From contig WHUZ01000001.1 in assembly GCA_015179045.1 (NCBI GenBank), forward strand, positions 620,001 through 684,000: a stretch of DNA of 64,000 nt, given 5' to 3'. The notes under the pieces were generated by a model that was not told where the DNA came from, did not search any database, and saw only the letters and a program-made list of their open reading frames with translations. Shown here piece by piece: positions 47,228 to 60,000 of the stretch. This DNA comes from Kalaharituber pfeilii. Its lineage: Eukaryota; Ascomycota; Pezizomycetes; Pezizales; Pezizaceae. The stretch's first letter is position 1; the number at the start of each line of letters is the position of its first letter. The translations under genes and the position numbers were made by a program.

Positions 47228-48836
47228 ATGGCCTCTTCAAGCGACAAAAGAAAGATACCGGAAGGCTTTTCGCCGACAACCCAGCTCGTGAAGCGTGTCA
47301 AGCCAGCGTCAGAACAAAATGCCATGACTCTGCGACAGGATGGGACGAAAGGGGGAGCTCTAGTGCAAGCTGTGAGTTAACAGAGGAGATCCGAGATGCC
47401 AAAGGGCAGGAATGAGGCTAACCAAATGGTGATTTGATGCGATAGGTTCCGCGAACATCAGGACTCCAAGCTCCCATCATGGAATTGACCGGTACGTCCT
47501 CGTTGGGCTTCATCTAGTCATCGAAATTTTCGCGGTTCACTAATATCTGAGTCCCAGGCCACTCGGTAAATACACTCCATCGCGCGTAAATATTAGGGCG
47601 CTGTGGGTATTGATTGTTGGACTTAGGGTGAAATTTTCGCAGTACGATTCGATCCAACAGGACAGAACATCGCTTCCGGTTCATTCGACCGATCAGTCTG
47701 TAAGGCTTCCAGCACTATGCCCATTCCTGGCTCCAAGTGCTAGCTCGGCTTCGTCTTTGTCTGCTTGAAGATAAAACTGACGTCCAGGATTAGTTCTGTG
47801 GCGTACATACGGCGACTGCGAAAACTATGCAGCGCTCAATGGGCACAAGGGGGCTATATTAGACCTCAGTTGGTCGAGAGATTCACGCGCTATATTCACA
47901 GCATCAGCAGACTCTCTTCTTGCTGCTTGGGACGTTGAGACCGCAACCAGGATAAGGCGATATGTCGGGCATGAAGATATTGTCAATACTATGGACATCA
48001 CCCGAAGAGGGCCTGAGATGTTAGTCAGTGGGAGTGATGACGGCACAATCGGTGTATGTCCCAGCTTCTAATAAACTCTATATGGATCTAGGCAAGACTA
48101 ACCCGACATATAGATTTGGGATCCTCGACAAAAGGCGTCTGTCGATTATCTAGAGACCAATTACCCAGTCACTGCAGTGGCAGTGAGTGATGCGGGTAAT
48201 GAACTCTTCACTGGGGGCATTGATAACGATATTAAGGTGTGTACAGCACTGCACTCCGTACATAATACATAACGCTGATTTAGGGATAGGTGTGGGATAT
48301 TCGGAAAAGGGCGGTAGTATATCACCTTCGGGGGCACCAAGACACACCTACTTCTCTCTCCGTGTCTCCCGATGGGCAATCCTTGCTTTCTAACTCAATG
48401 GACAATACCGTCCGGATATGGGACATCAGGGCATTTGCCCCTGCCAACCGTCTACAACACACATTTTCAGATGGTGTGCAGGCTGGGATTGAGAAAAACC
48501 TTATACGAGCGAGCTGGTCCCCATCAGGTGACAAAATAGCTGCTGGAAGTGGTGATAGGACGGTAGTAAGTTCTTTTAGCATCATCCTCCATTGCATATT
48601 ATGGCACTTTAACACTGGTATATCAGGCAATATGGGATGTGGACTCTAAGAAAATGGTATATAAACTACCAGGACACAAAGGAAGTGTTAACGACGTTAG
48701 GTTCTCGCCAACGGAACCAATTAGTATGTTTCCCTGTTCTTCAATATCAATTACTGCGAAGACGTACTGATTCCTATGTGCAGTTGTCTCTGGCTCAACT
48801 GACCGCACAATACTATTGGGAGAGATCGCAAAGTAA
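47228..48836 (+). CDS. U5 snRNP 40 kDa-type WD40 protein (SNRNP40 / Cwf17 / Spf38 family)
   Basis: Nine exons (47228-47371, 47446-47491, 47558-47565, 47627-47699, 47794-48053, 48114-48236, 48290-48565, 48627-48723, 48784-48836) give 359 aa, matching the family's 340-360. After LVKRVKPAS come PRTSGLQAPIMELTGHSGEI and seven WD40 blades: FDPTGQNIASGSFDRSVFLW, GHKGAILDLSWSRDS, GSDDGTIGIWDPRQKASVDY, GGIDNDIKVWDIRKR, SMDNTVRIWDIRAF, GSGDRTVAIWDVDSKK and SGSTDRTILLGEIAK. The protein is a beta-propeller scaffold of the U5 snRNP and the spliceosome. Exon 3 is only 8 nt (GCCACTCG) and supplies the near-invariant Gly-His-Ser before GEI; without it the frame and motif are lost. It lies 165 bp from the transposon's right end. 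Confidence 0.93.
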
Positions 48837-51274
48837 CTTAATCCAGAACTCGATATCTGGGTACCGAATTGACTGACTGCACATTTCCTTTCTTGAACGA
48901 AGTGGATAAACAACGGATGAACGTACTTGTACACTAGTTTTCTATGACGGGAAGGGAATAATATCATATAATATGCTTTCCTTATGGGTAAGACGACTGA
49001 CATTAATATTTTCTGTGGTTGACCTGAGGGTAAATAACCACGTTTCTCTGCCACCCAGTTAGTAGAGTAGTAGGAGTCTGGGAGTACCTGACAGTATTAT
49101 CCAGCGCGATAGATCGACCATAGAGAAGAAGTTTGGAAGCCTATAAATGGTTTAAGATATACTGTTCGTGCTGTAATTACTGCATCTGATACATGTGCGC
49201 TCATGGTGTTCTCCCAACTGTGAAATAATGAGGCTACACCGCACGGTGAAAAAAACCTTGTCTGGAGTCAACCTAGTCCCATGCCGGAGCAAACCAAGTG
49301 CGGGCTGCCAGCGCCGAGTCTAGAAGTCATGATCAGAATCCGCTTGCTCGCCGATGAGGTTTCCTTTAGCAGTGGCGTTCAAGCAGTTGTCAATCTGCTA
49401 AGGCTAGAATGTGAGTTCTAACTACTACCATGAAGCCTGTAGCACTAGAATCACGGATCTGGGAGAGAAACTAATTGGAGGCTGCCCGTTTTCGCATAGA
49501 GTAGGACCGGTTGTGTACTGTGGAGGAAAAAGGGCATAGATTTGATGGTCCTCGGGCGATGGGGCTGTACTGAAACTGGTCAAACGATACTCGGCGAATT
49601 ATTCTTGGATAGGAAGTAATTGCGCAAGCGTCCTCTGACAACTGGCCGGTGGTTGTGCTCAATGGAGACGTCGATTTTTATGCCCCTTTTCTTCCACAGT
49701 GTGTAGTAATCACATTCATGGACTGGTGAAGGACTGATCAAGTGATCAAAGATGGGCAGATTCTAGATCAAGCACTTGCCTTCAGCAATTTTTATAGAGC
49801 GGTTATTTCAGTGTCGAGAGGGCCGACTCCACCCACAAAGGACAGGCCTGCTCTCCATATGCCAAGCCTTGCGACTTCCGGAATAGGCCAGTTCACAACT
49901 TGTGTACGTATACCAAGAGGTATATTTGGCTGTATTTGAAATAAGTACGCTGGGGACGAACCTTGCATGTGCTCCCACGGCCAAATTTGGATGTATTTGG
50001 ATGTATGTTCTGTTTGACAAAATCATACATTGGGATTGTTACTTTGTACGGTCAAGAATCCCGTTTCCCCTGGTCCTGGCTCGGCAGAAACAAATCTCGC
50101 AAGAGCTCTTGAGCTTCTCGCTAATACAAAAAGTCAAGCTCGTTTATTTAGAGATGTAAGGTATGAACAAAGTACTTCGTCTGAGGTTGTTATGAAATCA
50201 TGAAGCAATTTGAATGCTGCTAGCTATCGGACTACTATCATATCGGAATTGCCCAGGTATTTGGGATGCCTAAGTAGCCGCCAGACGAATCCGCATGTCC
50301 AAAAGCTGATCAACAGAAGGATGTGTCATTATTGGAAGTAGGCCTGCTCAGGCATGCCTTTCGCCCTCTCAATCTTCCCCTTATCGGCATGACACTTCCA
50401 ACATGCCTGTCAGGCTTCTGCCTTGTCGCTACAAACTGTGGTTGCGTCTTCATTTGCAATTGGTGTCGATCATGGCAACAAGCAGGTTGATATACCCACT
50501 ACCCACTACTAGCCCACTCAGTCTTGAGACTGTGACCACTCGCAACATTGGACTCTAGTGAGCTAGAAGAGAGTAGCCGACGGTAGAGCCCAAGGCTAAG
50601 GCAAATTGAAGTATCATATGCATAATGCTTGATGGACGTTGTGGCTCGTGACGCTGGCGGTCAATTGGCCCTATTGTATATGTTTCAGAATGCGGACCAC
50701 GATGTCCCTCACTGAGTCGGTTATAGACGTCATAGCCCACAAAGGATCACAGGTTCTGTAGCAGGTTTGTGCGCCGACAATGAAAACAAGCTTTCGGCGA
50801 CCAAACGTGAGCATGAGTAGGGCTCCATTCCATATATTTGCAAACCCGTGGCCTTCGAGTTCGATTCTTTCGGTTCAATTTGCAGCTCCCGTCACGACTT
50901 AGCAACAACGCTGCAGCACAGATACTCGACTAGCATATCCCTACGAATACGCCCCTGCAATCCGATCTGATACCTTGTCGGAGCACTTGCGCGCATATCA
51001 GGCGTACCAAAGAGGCTCAAAACTGATAGAGTGAGTCTAGGAGCAGAGGCGCCCAGTCTCTAACAAGAAAGGCCCCGCACCCTGCAGAAACGTGCCCCGG
51101 CGAGCAGCTCGTCTCTGTATCGCGATTGGCCGACCACGCCCACAGGGTAGAAGCAGGCCGCATACGCGATAGATCTACAGTATCAGACGCAGTGAGTGTG
51201 CAAGGGCGCACCTTAGCGAGCAAGCAGGCGCAGAAAAGGTACAGTGCAGCACACCAGTCCGGACCCAGCCCGCC
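48837..51274. other. Intergenic region, no gene supported
   Basis: 3' flank of the U5-40K gene and the upstream region of the SLM1-like gene. Frames are short. TTTGGATGTATTTGGATGTAT near 49985 is a short tandem. The last 300 bp are more GC-rich, consistent with the SLM1-like promoter and 5' UTR. Confidence 0.5.
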
Positions 51275-53156
51275 ATGACCCTGAAGGACGTGCTCCACCT
51301 CCACTCCCACCACCGCACAAGCGACCACGACAAGCCCGCGCAACCGGCAGCCGCTGACCCCGCGTGCCCTTCCGGCGCAAACACCGACGGTACCACAAAC
51401 ACGGCCGCGACAACCGACCTGACTAGGCAGAATACAATGGCGAGCGTCAACAGCAACGAGGCCCTTCCCAGAGACACCATTGAGACTGGGGGGACGCTGG
51501 AGGAACGGCTGAGGGCGTGGAAGCATGTCATCGCCAGGCTGCAGGACTACGTCGAGGCGCACGAGAGCTTGCACAAGACGCTCTCGAAGGAGTACGAGAA
51601 GGTCGGAAAGGTATGTCACATTCTTTCATTTATTTCAACTAATTTCTACCGAGTGTTGGGCATTATCACAGCTTGCAGATTTTGCAACAGCTTCTCGGTT
51701 TGTGGGGATGGGTAGATGCTTACGGGAAAATGACCATGGGTATAGACCATCGCAGACCCGCTCAAGCAGAGTGAGATGTTCACTCAGCAGTCCGGCGGTG
51801 TCCAAGCCTTCTTTGAAAACATCCGTACAAATAATCAGTCCATTTCCGTCTCGCATCTCGAGACCAGCAGGGCCCTAAGAAACGGCCTACTTCCACAGCT
51901 CGAGCGTCTCCATGCAGAGATCAAAGCGAAGCAAAAGGAGCTCAACAGTGGTGCCACAAAGGGCACCAAAGCAGTCACGAAAGCCCGAGAGCATACCAAG
52001 AAGCATATCGACCAGCTCGCGACTGTCACAGGGCAATTTGACCCCGCAGGTGCATCCAAGCTCAGTGATCCTGTGAATGACCCATACATCGTAAAGCGGC
52101 AGGTGCTACATAAGCTGCATAAACAGGTAATGGACGAGAATGCTCAAAGGCAAGATTTATTGGCCGTGCAGAATGGCTTCCAGACATTTGAAGCCCATGT
52201 CATTCAGACGATTCAAGCTAGCCTGAACGAGTTCTACCAGATTATTGGCGGACAACAGGAGAAAGTCAAGGGTCTGTATGGCGACATTATTGGTATGCAT
52301 ACATCCATTTGTTGTATTTGCTTCCTTGTTACCCTGAGGAAGCCGAGCTAACCGGAGTCTTACACGATAGGAACTGCTTCCCGTCTCCCATTGGACTTCG
52401 AGTGGAATTCTTTCGTTCAGCGATACGGGCACGTCTTGATTGACCCTGCATCTCCGAATCGGGAGGTTGCTTCTATCGTATTTCCCAACCAGGACCACCC
52501 TGGTACCAAGCCATTGATCGAGGGTGCCTTGCAGCGCAAGGGCAAGCTATTGGGCCGCTACAGCACTGCTTACTATGTTGTTACTCCATCGAAGTATCTT
52601 CACGAATTTGAGCACAGCGATGTATGTTCTTTATTTCCTCTACTCTCAATTCCCCTAAATTTGCCCAATTGGTACCAAAGCTGCACACACCACCCCTCAT
52701 AGTCCCGCATGATGACTAATTAATCTCCATTAATAGAACCACAATGTGAAGGAGCCTGACCCAGAACTCTCCCTCTACCTCCCCGATTGCAAGATCGGCG
52801 CCCTTTCCGCTTCCCCTGGCGCTAAATTCACCCTCTCTGGCAAAGACGCCAACAAGAACCCCAAGCTTACCCGCGAGCATGATTTCGTGTTCAAGGGGAC
52901 TACGCATGCGGAGGCGCAGAAGTGGTGGGAGATTATCTCTCATGCATGCGGAGTGAAGACGGGTGAGAAGCCGTTGGATAGTCCGGCGCCGACAAGGGAG
53001 AATACCGTCGCTAGCACTTCTTCTGCGCCGCCGGCGTACGAGGAGAAGGATAAGGAGAATTTAGCGATTAGGACGAAAGGAGGACAACAGACGGGGACAA
53101 TTACGGACGGAGCTACGGTGGCAAGCCCGGTGACGACGTCACCGACGAAGGCTTAA
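51275..53156 (+). CDS. PH domain protein of the Slm1/Slm2 family (PI(4,5)P2-binding TORC2 effector)
   Basis: Five exons (51275-51610, 51672-51701, 51746-52292, 52371-52621, 52737-53156) give 527 aa. An N-terminal disordered region precedes a BAR/F-BAR-like helical region (LEERLRAWKHVIARLQDYVE, VQAFFENIRTNNQSI, LLPQLERLHAEIKAKQKEL, FEAHVIQTIQASLNEFYQII). The PH domain follows: LIEGALQRKGKLLGRYSTAY, YVVTPSKYLHEFEHSD, ELSLYLPDCKIGAL and AEAQKWWEII. A Thr/Pro/Ser-rich tail ends the protein. In yeast, Slm1/2 bind PI(4,5)P2 at eisosome-adjacent membrane, are phosphorylated by TORC2 and recruit Ypk1. Exon 2 is small (30 nt) and its downstream junction is the least certain: ending it at 51701 with GTGGGG, or later at 51711 with GTAGAT, both keep a frame. 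Confidence 0.9.
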
Positions 53157-53247
53157 GCCGAACGGATCGGTAGGAAATTAGCTCTGATTCTTCGTTTGGA
53201 GGCAATATGTCTTTGTTATGGATTTCCTTATATTGGAACCTAGGATC

Positions 53248-53282
<35 letters not shown>

Positions 53283-53723
53283 TACCTCACTCACTTTTAT
53301 CCTGTCAAGTTTTCTTTATCTTGGATGATTCCTTGATGACTTGAATTCGCCTACAAATCCACCATGTAAATGGTAATAATGTTACCTCCAATCAGTTAGT
53401 GGTAGTAGTTAGTTATAGCGCAATAGCAAGCACTTTACTGAGGATTAATGAAACTAATGCAATAAATATTTCTATATATATGACATCAAAGCACAGTTCA
53501 TATTGAATACCACGAATTTTCTGTCAGCATTGTACATCACTCAATTCCCGTCGCAGGCATGACGGGTTGTACTGCACATGAGCGGCCAAGGACGCAGATA
53601 CAATACAGGCCAGGAATGCATCCTAGGGTTATCCGTTGCTATTTCTTTTTTGCAAATCAAGAATATGACTAGAGACTGTATTGATAACAAAATCCAAACG
53701 TCAACACATATGCCAGGTATCCG
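53157..53723. other. Convergent 3' spacer between the SLM1-like and CysRS genes
   Basis: 3' flanks of two converging genes. It includes a 29-nt T tract at 53252-53280 about 95 bp after the SLM1-like stop. No gene is seen. Confidence 0.55.
53252..53280. repeat. T29 homopolymer
   Basis: Twenty-nine consecutive T on the plus strand. Its length could equally be a sequencing or assembly estimate. Confidence 0.9.
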
Positions 53724-56586
53724 TCAATTGGCTTCTTGAGCAGACCTCCATGCTATATATGCGTCATGTAACTTTTTCTGTTTCTCCCACTCCTTCTTCA
53801 GCTTTTTGATTCGGCTTTTCGTGACCTCCTCTCCTTCTTTCATCTTCGTGGGTATACCATCATCATCCCATTCGCTGTACTCATCGCAATGTGGAGGCCT
53901 GAACATTTCCAGATGACTTAGCTCACCAGCCTCAAGCTTGCGGCGCTCTGCTTCCTCTCGTTCTGCCTTCAACTCCAGTCTCCTTCTCTCTTTCTCTGCC
54001 GCTTTGCGTTCCTTCTCGGCCTTCTGCGCAAGAAGTTCTTCAGCAGGAACTAATTTCACCAACGCCTTCTCACCTTCACGATCATCAAGAGAAACACCAA
54101 GTGGTGGTAATTCGTCATTGCGGAGGACATCGCAAGCTATGAGTAAATCCGTTGACGGCACTTCCTCTGACGAAATGGCTAAAGCCCGGATCTTGTCCCG
54201 GAAGGAAGAAAGAACTCGAAGATACGGCATAAGGATTTCTTCCTTGTTAGCAGTTCCCTGAGCATCGTCGACGGTGGCGTCTCTCCATCCAATCTTGTCT
54301 CCAGCATAGGGTGCAGGGTCAAGTCCAAAAATGTTGACCATGCGAGTAATCCATCTTGCAATTTCTTTGAGCGCAGGAAGAGAAAACGTGTTGCGATTGT
54401 TTAGCATGTATACATTCGCCTTAGTAACGAGTTCTGCAATGACGTTCATTGCAAGAGGGGTATTGAAATTGTCGCAAAGAGCGGCATGAACAGCAGAGCG
54501 AGCATGATCCAGGCTACGTATATATCAGTGCATATTCGACACCTATGGGACGGTTGGAATGCGCTCAACCATACTCACTCTTTGTAGATCTGGGCCTCCG
54601 CAGCAGTGAATTTCATAGGAACAAATTCACCATTCTTCTCCTTCTCAGCCTCCTCAGCTACCAACGCTTTCACAACTGTGAAGAATTTTCCAATGCTCTC
54701 TTCCCAGCTTCGCGCCTCAACTAGGACACCCATACCAACTTCAATTCCTTCCTTCCATCCACCCATCAGGAAAACGACCCTGAGCCCTCTCGCAGTCCAG
54801 GCTGGAACTTCACCCTTGGGTCCACGGGCCAATGCCTCTCTGATGGAGACGAAATTCTTCAGGGACTTGGACATTTTACTTCCTTGAATGGAAAGGTGCC
54901 CCATATGAAGGAAGTAGTTAATCCATTGATGCTTGCCATCTCCTTCCGTACTTCCACAGCAGTTGTTATCTTTAAAATCGCCTTCCCAATATGCCTCACT
55001 CTGAGCAATTTCATTATCATGGTGTGGGAATGCAAGGTCAACTCCGCCGGAATGGATGTCAATCTTCCCACCTAACACGTGACTTGCCATAACACTGCAT
55101 TCAATATGCCATCCTGGTCGTCCAGGCCCCCAGGGAGATGGCCATGATGGCTCTCCCTGCTTGGAGCATTTCCATAGGGCGAAATCTGACGCGGATTTTT
55201 TCTCCTTCGCAAAAACATTTGAATTTGTAAGGGGTGTTTCTGGAACTGTTGCTGGATCAGTTGGAGCAGCTGATAGTGAGCCTTCTCCATCAGCAATCAA
55301 AGCGGCATCTCCCTTGTTCCATGGCTCAAGTTTGGCATAGTGGTGACCTGCGGCTTCATACGCTTGGATATCGAAGTACACTGATCCATTTTGTGTGGGG
55401 TATGCAAGGCCTTTCTCAACTAGTCTCTGAACAAATGCAACGTTTTCTGGAATAAATTCAGACACTCTAGTTATAATTGTTGGTGGAAGCACATTCAGCT
55501 TTCGCATATCTTCATTGAAGTGATTTTCCCAATATGTAGACAATTTTGAGAATATTTCCATGCCATAGCTTCTCCCCTCCTTTTGAGCTGTTGAATCAAG
55601 ATATTTGGGTAATATCGAGGAGACTGCACCATAAAAAGCTTCTGCTGATTCAGGAGCCTTCGCTAGCACGGCAGCGGAGGAGAGGAGAGTCTTGATATGC
55701 ATCTTTAACTTGGTATCCTTTTCATTTAAGGGGATTTCTTCTACCTCCTCCCCAGGCTTTCGTTTCGACTCCTTGTCGACAATCGCATAGATATGTGAGA
55801 GATTCGCGTGAGAGGAAACCCATACTGTAAATAACTCTGGTGTAACTGGCTCTATATCTTCTGGCTTTAAGCTTTGATTCAGGTAAAAGGCCCAGGCTCT
55901 TAGTGCTGTTTCTCGAACCTCTGACGTGATCTCGGGATTCCTAGAGCAATATTCACTAAAGAGATAGTTTTCTCTAGCTCGCAGAATAATCTACACCTTT
56001 TGTATCAGTGATCGATGTACTCAGTTAACATTAAGGTGGCAAAATTAACCTTGTCATCCACATCTGTGACATTCTGCACAAAGACCACATCAAACCCAAA
56101 GTAGTCTCGCATAATGCGCCTCAAAATATCAGTTGTAACATAGTTCCTTGCATGTCCAAGATGACCAGCATCATATACGGTTGGACCACAGCAGTACCAT
56201 GTCACTTTCCTTCCTTCCGGGTCCAGTGGAACAAAAGGCACCTTGTTTCGCGTTAGTGAATTGTAGATTTTTAGCTTTGGCAGAGTAGCACTGTCCGCCG
56301 GTGTTGGCTTGGTCCATGGAGGTTGCCGGCGGGAAGCTGTGGATGTAGAAGTCATTTTTCTTACGAAGAAGCTGGGGTTAATTGGTACTGGCCTTGAGAA
56401 GACCCGGCTGGGGGACGGTGGGGTACTGTAAGGAGACCTTCCTGAAGCTGAAAAGGTTGCCAAGTGCCTAACAGGTGGAGATGCAGTTGAATGAAGGGTG
56501 AGGCTGACTCTAACTTTGACTCGGCTGGGTTGACCAAGAATGACTGGGCCTGCACGTAGGAGGGGGATATTTCGACAGAATGTCAT
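53724..56586 (-). CDS. Cysteinyl-tRNA synthetase, probably dual cytosolic/mitochondrial
   Basis: Three exons (56050-56586, 54579-55990, 53724-54513) give 912 aa. Class I signatures are clear: [20 protein letters not shown] holds the HIGH-type motif (residues 142-147) and a zinc-ligand Cys. [41 protein letters not shown] and the KMSKS loop (551-555) follow. The C-terminal domain ends in a long charged coiled coil ([20 protein letters not shown]) and the fungal/animal tail with [20 protein letters not shown]. The enzyme charges tRNA-Cys. The first ATG (56586) adds a 77-residue Arg/Ser/Pro-rich, nearly acid-free presequence; the second ATG (56355, [10 protein letters not shown]) begins a typical cytosolic form. 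One gene could thus supply both compartments by alternative start use. It is divergent from mitochondrial IF-2. Confidence 0.95.
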
Positions 56587-57082
56587 GTGCGCACCAGGGC
56601 CATCGAAGTTGGGGTGCGGGGGGAGGTGGGGGCGGGGCACAATTCAACGCGTGGGGGGGCAGGATTGCGCAGTGTGGCAGGTGTGAGAACTTCGACCTAA
56701 CCCTACAGCCTAACTCGAAGCACCACAGGAATCGCGCCGGGGTGGGGAAGGGTCCTCACCCCGCCTATGCATAGCATATTCCTCGCGGGGCTGCATCATC
56801 TGTTACCCTCAGCTAGCGGCGCCGCGCTGACTCAGCCCGCGCCGCCGCGTGACAGACAGGCCCAGGACAATAGCATTGTACTCTCACACGCAGGAGCCGC
56901 CCCGCCAAAATTGTTCCTGCAAGTCGCTTCAACCCCCCGGCGACGCTCTGGTGATCGGCTTGCCCCAGATACGTCTTGCTTGCTGCCTCCGGACTGCATC
57001 AACACTGCCGAGCATGTGTGGACAAATCTAACGCTGACCGCACCCTGTCCCAGTCAATTGCAGTTCATGCCGCCTGCTCCCG
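56587..57082. promoter_or_regulatory. Divergent promoter between CysRS and mitochondrial IF-2
   Basis: About 500 GC-rich bp separate start codons at 56586 (-) and 57083 (+). Both genes serve protein synthesis and at least one product is mitochondrial, so shared control is plausible. An open plus frame crossing 56767-57555 has no family similarity and overlaps the IF-2 N-terminus in another frame. Confidence 0.6.
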
Positions 57083-60000
57083 ATGCTCCAAATCACGAAA
57101 CGTCATCTGATAGTGAGCACCTTTCCTGTTTCCCCGCAGCCGTCTGCCCTCAGAACCCCCCTGCTGACCAAACGCACTACAGGCCCCGAATGTGTCCATC
57201 TCCCGGTTACTATGCAGCGGAAGGGCCCCTGCTTCGGGCGCCGACGTGGGAGGCTGCCGGCCCATACACTCCTCGGGAAAATCATCAAGAAGCGAGTGGG
57301 GAACCGCCGCATTCGCGGATCCAGAAGGAAACAATGGCCAAGAGCGCAGAAGCAATTCGCAGTCTCAAAGCCCTCATCAAAGACAGTGGCCTCAGCATCA
57401 GGCACAAAACTCCTATATCCCGCCCGTGTCCAACTCTGCGCCAGGATCACCTCCAGGGCACGGAAATTGGAGACAACCGACCCAATTCCCTCAGGCCCAC
57501 GCTCCCCCGCAGACATCACCATATGGAGGCCCTGGAAGTGGTGCTCAACCCGTAGATGGTCGCACGGTATTGGGGCAGAGGTCGAAAACGCTCCGGCCTC
57601 ACCAACCTGCTGCATCAAGCAGTGAGGGTCTTAGTAAACTGGATGAACTGCTGAAGACGTCAGGCCCCCCGAGGCCTGTAGCGCCGAGTCCGTATGCAAG
57701 ATCTAACCCTTCCGTTCCTAATGCCGCAAGTGGAGCTTATCAGAGACCTACGGGTGCACCTCCGTTTGGCGCACCAGTTCAGGGTGCGCAACCAAGGGAG
57801 TATCCAACTCAGCAATATGGCAGGCCACAATCACAAACACCTAATCCCGGACCACCATCGCCATATGGACCGTATCCAACTCAGCAATATGGCAGACCAC
57901 AATCACAAACGCCTAATCCCGCACCACCATCGCCATATGGACCGTATCCAACTCAGCAATCTGGCAGACCACAATCACAAACGCCTAATCCCGCACCACC
58001 ATCGCCATATGGACCGTATCCAACTCAGCAATCTGGCAGACCACAATCACAAATGCCTAATCCCGCACCACCATCGCCATATGGACCGTATCCAACTCAG
58101 CAATCTGGCAGACCACAATCACAAACGCCTAATCCCGCACCACCATCGCCATATGGACCGTATCCAACTCAGCAATCTGGCAGACCACAATCACAAATGC
58201 CTAATCCCGCACCACCATCGCCATATGGACCATATCCAACTCAGCAATCTGGCAGACCACAATCACAAACGCCTAATCCCGCACCACCATCACCATATGG
58301 ACCGTATCCAACTCAGCAATCTGGCAGACCACAATCACAAACGCCTAATCTTGCACCACCGTCGCCATATGGATCTCAGCCATCCACATCACAAATCCAA
58401 ATACCACCTAAGGCACCATATGGAGCCCCATCGGCAGCGCAATCGCCATATACATCTCAACCACTTACGCCGCCACTTCAAGGCCAAATGCCATCTCAGT
58501 CACCATATGCGGCCCAATCCCACATGCCATCACCATATGGGGCTCAAGCTCCAAGACCACAATCTCAAACTCAGGTGACACCTCAATCGCCATACGGGAC
58601 CTCACCCCCAACACAGGCGCAATATGGTGCTCAAGGGAATTCCCCTTACATGCAAAATGGCCAGAGGCCACCTTATAAAGCACAGCCAAATCCACAAGTA
58701 CCATATGAGTCCCAAACATACAGAGTTTCACCTCAGGCAGCATCTAACGCACCGCAGTCGTCTACAGCACCAGCAACCATTCCACAAGCACAGAAATACG
58801 GGCAGCAGCAAAATAATCCATGGTATCAATCGCAGGTACCGCCGAATACTGCACCCTACGCCCAACCAGATAATCAGCGACAGTATGGTACAGACACAAC
58901 GTTAAAACTGCAATATGGTGCCCAAGGATACCCCTCACAACCCCAAGTGCAGCCGACATCCCAATATCCCCACAGCGTCCAATTCCAAACAGAGGCGCAA
59001 GCTCAGACGGTGGCCAAACCACAGGCTTCAGCAGCACCCCCAGTTCAATCACAATACAGTGCGAAAGCACAGGGGCAACGGCCTTACTATGGTACAGATG
59101 TCCCGCAAGCCTCGGCGTCAACACAGGCACCCCCACCGATGCAAACCCAGTACGGCAACCAGGATCCCAATTCACGGCCTTCAATATCTCAAAGTCAATA
59201 TAGCAACCAAGCGCAGCCCAAACCGCAGTCCCCGCCTACAAGCGAAACATATACATCTACATTTCAACGGCACCAGTCCCAGCAAGATGCCCAGCCCAGA
59301 CCCCAACAGCAATCCTCCTATCAGCAATATTCACCGCCATCAAGGTACCAGCAACAGAATCACCAAGATAAAACAACAGGAGGGTTTCAGCGACGGGATG
59401 ACCATTCTCGTCATTCACCTCGCCAACAAGATTATGACCGCTTGTATTCAAGATTTGATAGAGAGCAGCCTGCAGAGCGTTCAAAGAGCAAAGCCGATAA
59501 AGCAGAAGTAATTGAGCAGGAAGCCCCTGCTAAGGCTGTCGACAGTAGGCGAAAGAAAGCTGATAAAGACCGCGATAAAGGGAAGCGGGCTTTTGGTGTA
59601 CATGAGTCATTCCTTTTAGAAGACGAGGAGGCCATACAAGCAAAAAAGGAGAAAAAGAAGCAAAAACGAGAGAAACCTATCCCAATCCTCTTACCGCAAT
59701 TTATTAGTGTTACCCTTCTCGCAAATTCTCTGAAAGTTCCTTTAGACAGGTTTCTGGTTAAGTTGCAAGAGCTTGGGTTTGAGGATATTGGGTATAATCA
59801 TGGTTGGTCCATGACAATGTCTATTGTTGAGCGTCACTGATACAAGTTCTAGTTCTTAGTGCTGAGGATGCCGGGCTGGTTGCCATGGAGTACAACTATG
59901 AACCTATCGTGGACACTGCCGAAACTCAGGACCTTCTTCCAAGACCTGAACCAGTAGACAGATCGCTCTTGCCTCCTCGACCACCAGTCGTCACAATTAT

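Noticed and set aside
56767..57555. Plus frame of 262 codons across the CysRS/IF-2 promoter
   Set aside because: No family match. It overlaps the IF-2 presequence and exon 2 in another frame; GC-rich DNA with few stops.
57801..58376. Regular 72-bp units as a CRISPR-like array
   Set aside because: Units are contiguous without unique spacers and translate in the frame of IF-2.
57694..58578. A 294-codon His/Met/Arg-rich open frame on the plus strand
   Set aside because: It is the +1 shadow of the 72-bp minisatellite in mitochondrial IF-2; a repeat whose length is a multiple of three keeps every frame open.
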